From assembly GCA_900549445.1 (NCBI GenBank), contig UROS01000048.1:1-13982 (forward strand): 13,982 nt of DNA, given 5' to 3'. This document shows positions 1 through 5,604 of this stretch, piece after piece. Position 1 is the stretch's first letter. Every line of letters begins with the position of its first letter. A model generated the notes under the pieces. It was not told the origin of the DNA. It worked only from the letters and a program-made list of their open reading frames with translations, and did no database searches. The translations under genes and the position numbers were made by a program. This DNA comes from an uncultured Porphyromonadaceae bacterium (lineage in GTDB: Bacteria > Bacteroidota > Bacteroidia > Bacteroidales > Muribaculaceae).

Positions 1-41
1 CTCTCTATTCGTCGGCAGCGTCAGATGTGTATAAGAGACAG
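1..41 (+). other. Nextera i5 index, read-1 adapter and Tn5 mosaic end (non-genomic)
   Basis: Bases 1-8 (CTCTCTAT) match the Nextera i5 index S502. Bases 9-22 (TCGTCGGCAGCGTC) are the read-1 adapter. Bases 23-41 (AGATGTGTATAAGAGACAG) are the 19-bp Tn5 mosaic end. This is untrimmed library sequence and not part of the organism. Genomic sequence begins at base 42, in the middle of a gene. Confidence 0.98.
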
Positions 42-123
42 CTATAGGCTCGTTGGGACGGGTTACGAGCGATTCGTAACGGGCAAGAATCAGATTCTTG
101 CGGTATTCGAAAGTATTGTTCAT
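42..123 (-). CDS. GH130 mannosyl phosphorylase, N-terminal fragment (partial)
   Basis: This is a short open frame that starts at an ATG (121-123) 17 nt after the stop of the upstream GH26 gene and runs without a stop for 27 codons into the adapter. It reads MNNTFEYRKNL, then ILARYESLVTRPNEPI. The pattern of charged residues followed by YE-x-L-V/I-x-R-x-NEP resembles the start of GH130 enzymes such as 4-O-beta-D-mannosyl-D-glucose phosphorylase, as I recall that family. There is no signal peptide, so it would be cytosolic. GH130 enzymes of this group split mannosyl-glucose or mannobiose with phosphate to give mannose 1-phosphate. The mannan-locus context supports the call, but no catalytic residue lies in the fragment and the subfamily cannot be decided. 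An unrelated cytosolic enzyme remains possible. Confidence 0.72.
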
Positions 124-140
124 TGAGTGGGGATTGACGA

Positions 141-1256
141 TTATTTTACGAAGATGGTTTTGGGATTGTCGTGGAAAGCCTTGAAATCCTTTTCGGCCGG
201 ATGACCGGGGTAAGGAGCGTAGAAATGACGGGGATTCTGAGATTCGACAGCGTTGCGCCACACGCATACGTAGGCTATCGGCAGATCCTGAATGGCAGGC
301 ATGAGCACACGGGTGTACCAGTCGGCGATTTCGAGACTTTCGAGACCGGTTTCGGTGAACGCCGCGATTTTGCCGCGCTTCGCGGCCTCTTCACACACGA
401 AGGGGAGCTGCTTGCGGATGCGCTGAGTGTATTCCTCCACGCCCTGTTCGCCTCCGAAATGGTAGATGTCGGTGCCGAGGATGTCGACATAGTCGTCGCC
501 GGGATAAGTGGAGAAGTACTCCCGGGGGGTGAGGTCTTTGTCGGGGGAGTAAGCCCAGACTACATTATTTATACCTTTCTCGTCGAACACCTTGCGGGTG
601 AGGTGCCACAGGCCGATGTAGTCCTGAGCGGAAGCATGATCCTTGCCCCACCAGAACCATGAGCCGGAATTCTCGTGCCAGGGGCGGAAAATAACGGGAA
701 TCAGGTTGCCGTCGGCGTCCTTGAGCGAGCCGATGAAATCGGCGGCGTTGGAGATCCAGGCGGTGAGAGAATCCTGCATGGCCTTGTTGGAGGCAAGGTT
801 GCGTATCGGCTCGGCTGAAACGTCCCAGGAGTTGCCGCCGGTAGCGGGGTTGAGCGGATGCCAGGAGATGGCGTTGATGCCGCCGCGGGCGTTCTGCTTC
901 GCGATTTCAGCGGCGATGAACTCAAAGGGAACACCGTCGAGATTCTTCGCGCTGTCGAGTTCGATCATTCCGAGATCCCAGCTCATCAGACCGGGATATT
1001 CGCCGGTAACGGCGCGGACGTCGGAGCCGGAGTCCACGTACTCCCAGGTGTGACCGTAGGCGGTGTCGTCGTGATGTCCGAAAAAGAACTTACCGGACTG
1101 CACGGTGGAGTCGAGGCGGGCGATAAGCTCCTGAGCGGGAGTAGTTTCGGGCTCGGCGGGAGTTTCGGCGGTCTTTTTGGCACCGGAGCAGGATGCCGCC
1201 GACATCATTACCGCCATTGCGGCTGCGGCTATGATTGGTTTATTGTAAAATTTCAT
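141..1256 (-). CDS. GH26 beta-mannanase lipoprotein, probably periplasmic
   Basis: This is a 371-residue glycoside hydrolase family 26 enzyme expected to cut beta-1,4-mannosidic bonds. A hydrophobic signal segment (about residues 6-20) ends in a lipobox with Cys23. The residues after it are SGAKK, lacking the acidic surface-export signal of its neighbours, so it is probably anchored facing the periplasm. The GH26 domain fills about residues 42-371. The acid/base is Glu195 in RPWHENSGSWFWWG (191-204), and the nucleophile is Glu302 in FTETGLE (300-306). An early HH pair (61-62) and SWHPLNP (131-137) also fit the family. The start is the only Met preceding the signal segment. It begins 5 nt after the GH94 stop, so the two are probably translationally coupled. 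By analogy with the paired GH26 enzymes of Bacteroides ovatus it may trim imported oligosaccharides to disaccharides. Some GH26 members act on mixed-linkage glucan or beta-1,3-xylan, which the sequence alone does not exclude. Confidence 0.93.
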   Translation of the reverse strand: MKFYNKPIIAAAAMAVMMSAASCSGAKKTAETPAEPETTPAQELIARLDSTVQSGKFFFGHHDDTAYGHTWEYVDSGSDVRAVTGEYPGLMSWDLGMIELDSAKNLDGVPFEFIAAEIAKQNARGGINAISWHPLNPATGGNSWDVSAEPIRNLASNKAMQDSLTAWISNAADFIGSLKDADGNLIPVIFRPWHENSGSWFWWGKDHASAQDYIGLWHLTRKVFDEKGINNVVWAYSPDKDLTPREYFSTYPGDDYVDILGTDIYHFGGEQGVEEYTQRIRKQLPFVCEEAAKRGKIAAFTETGLESLEIADWYTRVLMPAIQDLPIAYVCVWRNAVESQNPRHFYAPYPGHPAEKDFKAFHDNPKTIFVK

Positions 1257-1261
1257 TAAAA

Positions 1262-3703
1262 TCAGTCGGTTAGGGTTACTTCAACAATGTTGGACGAGCC
1301 TTCGGGCTGCATCGGCACGAGGTTGCCCTCGATTTCCTTGCCGTTGAGACGGAGCGACTTCACTCCGCGGGAGAGTCCGGAGGGATTCTTCACCGTAATC
1401 TTATAGTCGGCGCCGCGGAACTTGCGGTTCACCTCATATTCCTTCCAGCCGGAGGGGATACAGGGATTAATCACGAGACCTTCGTAGGAGGGCTGAACAC
1501 CGAGGATGAACTGGGTGATGGCATACCAGTTCCAGGCTGCGGTACCCGTGAGCCAGGAGTTTTTTGCCTCGCCGGGACGGGCTGCGTCCTTGCCTGCGGT
1601 CATCTGGCAGTAAACGTAAGGCTCAACCTTGTGGAGGTCGCTCTTTTCCTCGAGATACGCGGGACATATCTTCTGATAATACTCCCAGGCGCGGTCACCG
1701 CGGCCGAGCACGGTCTCGCCGATGATGATCCAGGGATTGTTGTGGGCGAAGATGCCTGCATTTTCCTTGTAGCCTGCGGGATAGGTGGAGATTTCGCCGT
1801 ATTCCATCACGTATTCGGTGAACGCGGGATTGTTGAGCACGATGCCGTGCTCGCAGTCGAGGCGCTCTTTCACGGAGTCGAGCGACTTCTTCACCAGACC
1901 TTCCTCCAGACCGATACCGGCCATCGTGCACCAACCCTGCGACTCGATAAAGATCTTGCCTTCCTTGTTTTCGTCGGAGCCAACCTTGTTGCCGTAGAAA
2001 TCGTAGGCGCGGAGGAACCATTCGCCGTCCCAGCCGTCGCGCTTCACAGCCTCGATCATGTCGTCGACATGTTTCTGCGCGCGGTCAGCCTCCTCGTTCA
2101 TGCCGAGGCGGCGGCAGAGCTTAACATACTCCTCGCCATAGATGACGAACTGACCGGCAATCATGAGCGATTCGGCCTTTGAGCCTTCGGTCTTGTTTTC
2201 GGTGGTCTGGAACGACTCGTTGGGGTCGTTGGAGAAACAGTTGAGGTTGAGGCAGTCGTTCCAGTCGGCGCGGCCAATGAGGGGAAGTCCGTGGGGGCCG
2301 AGATTGTTGACCACGTGGTCGAACGACACCTTGAGGTGCTGCATGAGGGGCACCTCGGAGCCGGGCTGATTGTCGAAGGGCACGAGTTCGTCGAGAATCG
2401 ACATGTCGCCGGTTTCCTTGATGTAGGCGATGGTACCGAAGACGAGCCACATAGGATCGTCGTTGAAGCCGCCGCCGATGTCGTTGTTTCCGCGCTTCGT
2501 GAGAGGCTGGTACTGGTGGTAGCAGCCTCCGTCGGGGAACTGGGTGGAAGCGATGTCGATTATGCGCTCACGGGCGCGCTCTGGAATCTGGTGTACGAAG
2601 CCAACGAGATCCTGGTTGGAGTCGCGGAAGCCCATTCCGCGGCCTATGCCGCTCTCGAAGAAAGAGGCGGAGCGCGAGAAGCAGAAGGTGATCATGCACT
2701 GGTACTGGTTCCAGATGTTGACCATGCGGTCAAGGCGGTCGTCGCCGCTCTTCACTGTGAAGCGGTCGAGCAGATTGTCCCAGTAAGAGCGGAGTTCGGC
2801 AAAAGCCTTGTCGACCTTCTCAGGAGTGTCGAAGCGGGCGATCATCTCGCGCGCCTTCTCCTTGTTTATGACGCCTTTCGACTCCCATTTTTTGTCCTGC
2901 TCGTTCTCAACATAACCGAGCATGAACACGAGGTCGCGGCTCTCGCCGGGCTGAAGGGTCACCTCGATGGAATGAGAGGCGATGGGCGACCAGCCGTGGG
3001 CAACCGAGTTGCGCGACTTGCCCTCGAGAACAGCCTCAGGCTCGTCGAAGCCGTTGTAGAGGCCCATGAAGGTCTCGCGATCGGTGTCGAAACCGTCGAC
3101 CGGCACGTTGACCGTGTAGAACGCATAATGGTTGCGACGCTCCTTGTACTCGGTCTTGTGGTAGATGGTGGATCCGTCGATCTCAACCTCGCCGGTAGAG
3201 AAGTTGCGCTGGAAGTTCTCCATGTCGGTGGCGGCGTTCCAGAGGCACCATTCTATGAACGAGAATAGCTTGAAGGTTTTGGGCTTATCGGACTTGTTGG
3301 TGAGGGTGAGCTTCGCGATTTCGGCGTGGGTGTCGAGGGGAACGAAGAAGAGCACGCGCGCTTCGAGACCGTTTTTCTCGCCGGTTATCACAGTATAGTT
3401 CATGCCGTGGCGGCATTTATAGAAATCGAGGGGAGTTTTTGTGGGTTTCCAGCCGGGATTCCAGACGGTGTCGCCATCCTTGATGTAGAAATAGCGGCCG
3501 CCCGCGTCCATGGGGACACCGTTGTAACGGTAGCGGGTGAGGCGGCGGAATTTGGCATCCTTATAGAAGGAATAGCCGCCGGCGGAATTAGAGATAAGAG
3601 AGAAGAAATCCTTGTTGCCGAGGTAGTTTATCCAGGGCCAGGGAGTGCGGGGATTGGTGATTACATATTCGCGTGCGGAATCGTCGAAATAACCGTATTT
3701 CAT
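1262..3703 (-). CDS. GH94 cellobiose phosphorylase
   Basis: This 813-residue protein is a full-length GH94 enzyme, the usual size for cellobiose phosphorylase. The reaction is cellobiose plus phosphate giving alpha-glucose 1-phosphate plus glucose. It has no signal peptide and should be cytosolic. It opens with the family hallmark MKYGYFDD-x-AREYVIT and WINYLG (24-29). The N-terminal beta-sandwich covers roughly residues 1-290, and a helical linker and (alpha/alpha)6 barrel follow. Conserved blocks are MVNIWNQYQCM (327-337), RGMGFRDSNQD (355-365), KRGNNDIG (403-410), the catalytic loop IGRADWNDCLN (476-486) with probable general acid Asp483, YKENAGIFAHNNPW (645-658) and TGTAAWNW (719-726). 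The last three fit acid catalysis and phosphate binding in known structures. It lies between two GH26 genes, 102 nt after one and 5 nt before the other, which suggests it handles cellobiose from glucomannan. Cellodextrin phosphorylases are longer; chitobiose phosphorylase is less likely given the close match to cellobiose enzymes I recall. Confidence 0.95.
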   Translation of the reverse strand: MKYGYFDDSAREYVITNPRTPWPWINYLGNKDFFSLISNSAGGYSFYKDAKFRRLTRYRYNGVPMDAGGRYFYIKDGDTVWNPGWKPTKTPLDFYKCRHGMNYTVITGEKNGLEARVLFFVPLDTHAEIAKLTLTNKSDKPKTFKLFSFIEWCLWNAATDMENFQRNFSTGEVEIDGSTIYHKTEYKERRNHYAFYTVNVPVDGFDTDRETFMGLYNGFDEPEAVLEGKSRNSVAHGWSPIASHSIEVTLQPGESRDLVFMLGYVENEQDKKWESKGVINKEKAREMIARFDTPEKVDKAFAELRSYWDNLLDRFTVKSGDDRLDRMVNIWNQYQCMITFCFSRSASFFESGIGRGMGFRDSNQDLVGFVHQIPERARERIIDIASTQFPDGGCYHQYQPLTKRGNNDIGGGFNDDPMWLVFGTIAYIKETGDMSILDELVPFDNQPGSEVPLMQHLKVSFDHVVNNLGPHGLPLIGRADWNDCLNLNCFSNDPNESFQTTENKTEGSKAESLMIAGQFVIYGEEYVKLCRRLGMNEEADRAQKHVDDMIEAVKRDGWDGEWFLRAYDFYGNKVGSDENKEGKIFIESQGWCTMAGIGLEEGLVKKSLDSVKERLDCEHGIVLNNPAFTEYVMEYGEISTYPAGYKENAGIFAHNNPWIIIGETVLGRGDRAWEYYQKICPAYLEEKSDLHKVEPYVYCQMTAGKDAARPGEAKNSWLTGTAAWNWYAITQFILGVQPSYEGLVINPCIPSGWKEYEVNRKFRGADYKITVKNPSGLSRGVKSLRLNGKEIEGNLVPMQPEGSSNIVEVTLTD

Positions 3704-3747
3704 GAGAGTCTTTGCGGAAAGAGGGAAAAGGGGGATGAAACAGGAAA

Positions 3748-3786
3748 TCAGGCAGACGGGCGTATAAGTTCGCCACGTCTGCCTGA
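3748..3786 (-). promoter_or_regulatory. Strong intergenic hairpin between the surface GH26 and GH94 genes
   Basis: There is an inverted repeat in the only sizeable gap of the operon. Arm TCAGGCAGACG (3748-3758) pairs perfectly with CGTCTGCCTGA (3776-3786). GGCG (3759-3762) pairs with CGCC (3771-3774), leaving base 3775 as a one-base bulge and an 8-nt loop (3763-3770). In the transcript it starts 19 nt after the GH26 stop codon. Only three U follow the stem, so it is a weak candidate for an intrinsic terminator. It could instead be a partial terminator, an RNA-processing site or a 3' stabiliser that lowers or separates expression of the cytosolic genes downstream. I saw no Bacteroides-type promoter (TTTG/TAnnTTTG) between it and the GH94 start. 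Confidence 0.6.
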
Positions 3787-3805
3787 GTTAAGGATATCTG
3801 CGTGG

Positions 3806-5587
3806 TTACTTCACTGAGAATTCGCCACGGCTGAGCATGAAGGGCAAGTTAACAGTGCTGCGCCAGAGCTTACGGCTGTTGCCGTCGAGGCTCCACTCAT
3901 CGAAATCGTTGAGAGTGTACCAGTTCATAAAGAAGCTCCATACGGCGTCGTTGTCCTTACCGGTCTGGAAGTCGACGAAATTACCGATTTCAGAGAGTGC
4001 GATGATCTTGCTCTGACCGATGGTATTGGCAACGAGACGGTACTGTGCGGTGGCATCAACTCCGGTTTCATTCTCATAACTGTCAACACCTACGATATCG
4101 ACATACTGGTCGCCGGGATAAGCGTTGAGGAGCAACTGCGGGTTCGAGGTAAGATTTCCGGCCTCGGAGGTCTGCATTGTCCATACCCAGATGAGGTTGT
4201 TGAGCTTGTAGTCGTTGGTGAGACGGTTGTAGAGGTATATCCAGAGTTCCTTTGTAACATCAACGCCGTCGTTGCCCCACCAGAACCATGGGCCCCATGA
4301 GTAGTCGCCGGCAGCTTCGTGGAAGGGACGCCAGAGCACGGGGATGCCTGCATCCTGAAGAAGCTTGAGGTAATTGGCTACAATCTCGATGTCTTTTTCG
4401 AGGGTTGCATGCTCGGAAGTGCCCTCCTGGAGTGCGAGACGGGGAGAGAAAGTCTTGCTGCGGGCAGTATAGGTGGTCTGGGGCTCGAGAGCGGGGGTGT
4501 CGGCGTGAACGATAGCTGTAATCACTACGCTTCCGCTGATGTGGAGGGTGGTGCTTGCCTGAATGTCGGCGATGGTGGCGGCATCGAGCTTGACGGCGAT
4601 GTTGCCCTTACCGTTGGTGTAATCGGTTCCGCCGCAGTTGCTCCAGTCCTCGTTGCGGATGCCGACGGCATCGCCGGAGGTAGTCTTGAAGATGAGATAT
4701 TCGCCTTCCTTGAGGTTCTCAGACCAGCCCGCAGTGGGAAGGTCGAGCCATGCGCCCCAGTTGGAGCAGTCGAAAGTATTGGAATAAATCACATTCTCGA
4801 ACGAGGCAATGGGGTTGTCGGGATCGGGTTCCTCAATCTGGGGAGCTGCCCAGTGCCAGCAGATGGCGGGAATCGAACCGGCGTCCCAAACGTTTTTCAC
4901 CGGAGTGATGTCGGCATAGTTGATCCAGTTCTCACCGGCTGCGGAAGCGAGATGATGGATGTAGTCGAAACCGACGATTGCGGGATATTTTCCGGCTCTT
5001 TCAGCCACGAAGTCGCAGTAAGCGCTTTCCCATGCCACGCCGCCCATAGCACCGGTAAGGGTCTTTGAGCCGTAGTTTTCGAGCAGGAATGAGTAGAGTT
5101 TCTTTGCCGGCTCAGTGGCATTGGGATTCACGGGTGCCGCGGGGATGGCGGCCTTGGAGAAAATGAATGCCTTTCCGGTGGTGAACCTGAAGGTATAAGT
5201 CTCCTCGAGGAAGGAATGAAGATCCTCGTTGGCGGCGCGTACGGCAAAGGGATAGATGGTTACGGTATACTCAGTCTCGGGAGCGAGACCGTTCTTGATA
5301 CGGATCACGAGGTCGTTGCCGTTGCCTTCAACTTCGTCGGGCACCATGTCGTTGACCATGATCTTGGAAATGTTGACCGGCTCGACCTCAGTATTGAAAG
5401 TAACATTAATGTCGGTGGTGGAGGGAGCTACATCCGTGGCGCCGCTGAAGGCGGCTGCGGTTACCGCGATAGGCTCTCCGTAGCCTACTACGTCGACATC
5501 ATCGTCGTCGCAGGCGGTGAAGCCCATTGTGAGGGCTGCACCGAGAGCGAACATTGTCAGTTTATTTAGTTTCATTGCTTTTTTCAT
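3806..5587 (-). CDS. Surface GH26 endo-beta-mannanase with Ig-like domain and inserted module
   Basis: This is a 593-residue lipoprotein. The signal peptide ends in GFTAC with Cys26 followed by DDDD, the Bacteroidetes surface-export signal, so it should face outward. Residues about 40-137 form a bacterial Ig-like (Big_5 type) domain ending FRFTTGK. The GH26 domain covers about 158-590, with acid/base Glu424 in LWRPFHEAAGDYSWGPWFWWG (419-438 core) and nucleophile Glu533 in ALSEIGN (530-536). Between AICWHWAAP (241-249) and the conserved DIEIVANYLKLLQDAGIPVLWRP region there are about 115 extra residues that form a beta-rich module also found in the preceding gene. A second possible start is Met5 (5575). 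It starts 17 nt after the preceding gene. It resembles the outer endo-acting mannanases of Bacteroides mannan loci and likely makes the first cuts in the polymer. Activity on another beta-glycan is possible. Confidence 0.93.
   Translation of the reverse strand: MKKAMKLNKLTMFALGAALTMGFTACDDDDVDVVGYGEPIAVTAAAFSGATDVAPSTTDINVTFNTEVEPVNISKIMVNDMVPDEVEGNGNDLVIRIKNGLAPETEYTVTIYPFAVRAANEDLHSFLEETYTFRFTTGKAFIFSKAAIPAAPVNPNATEPAKKLYSFLLENYGSKTLTGAMGGVAWESAYCDFVAERAGKYPAIVGFDYIHHLASAAGENWINYADITPVKNVWDAGSIPAICWHWAAPQIEEPDPDNPIASFENVIYSNTFDCSNWGAWLDLPTAGWSENLKEGEYLIFKTTSGDAVGIRNEDWSNCGGTDYTNGKGNIAVKLDAATIADIQASTTLHISGSVVITAIVHADTPALEPQTTYTARSKTFSPRLALQEGTSEHATLEKDIEIVANYLKLLQDAGIPVLWRPFHEAAGDYSWGPWFWWGNDGVDVTKELWIYLYNRLTNDYKLNNLIWVWTMQTSEAGNLTSNPQLLLNAYPGDQYVDIVGVDSYENETGVDATAQYRLVANTIGQSKIIALSEIGNFVDFQTGKDNDAVWSFFMNWYTLNDFDEWSLDGNSRKLWRSTVNLPFMLSRGEFSVK
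4490..4798 (-). other. Beta-sandwich module inserted within the GH26 catalytic domain
   Basis: This encodes residues about 264-366 of the surface GH26 protein. It shows the scheme W-x-x-L ... G-E-Y-L-I ... I-R-N-E-D-W ... L-D-A-A-T-I-A-D-I ... L-H-I-S-G-x-x-V-I-T-A-I, which matches in order the two C-terminal modules of the lipoprotein encoded just upstream. It contains Cys274 and Cys318. I recognise this module type from other Bacteroidales surface proteins but cannot name a Pfam or CBM family for it. Glycan binding is inferred from context and exposed aromatic residues. Boundaries are approximate. Confidence 0.65.
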
Positions 5588-5604
5588 TTTGGATTAGAAG
5601 GAGT

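Noticed and set aside
2291..3268. Plus-strand open frame of 325 codons opposite the GH94 gene
   Set aside because: It is antisense to a fully conserved cellobiose phosphorylase and its composition is that of a mirror frame. No domain is visible. Other plus-strand frames (for example 4319-5068 and 7638-8429) were dropped for the same reason.
1262..3703. Recent horizontal transfer of the GH94 gene, because it resembles actinobacterial cellobiose phosphorylase
   Set aside because: GH94 cellobiose phosphorylases are highly conserved across phyla, and base composition looks the same as the neighbouring genes. Similarity alone does not support a recent transfer.
3704..3747. A separate promoter for the GH94 gene
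   Set aside because: No TTTG (-33) plus TAnnTTTG (-7) pair of the Bacteroides type is seen on the minus strand here. The gap is better explained by the hairpin.
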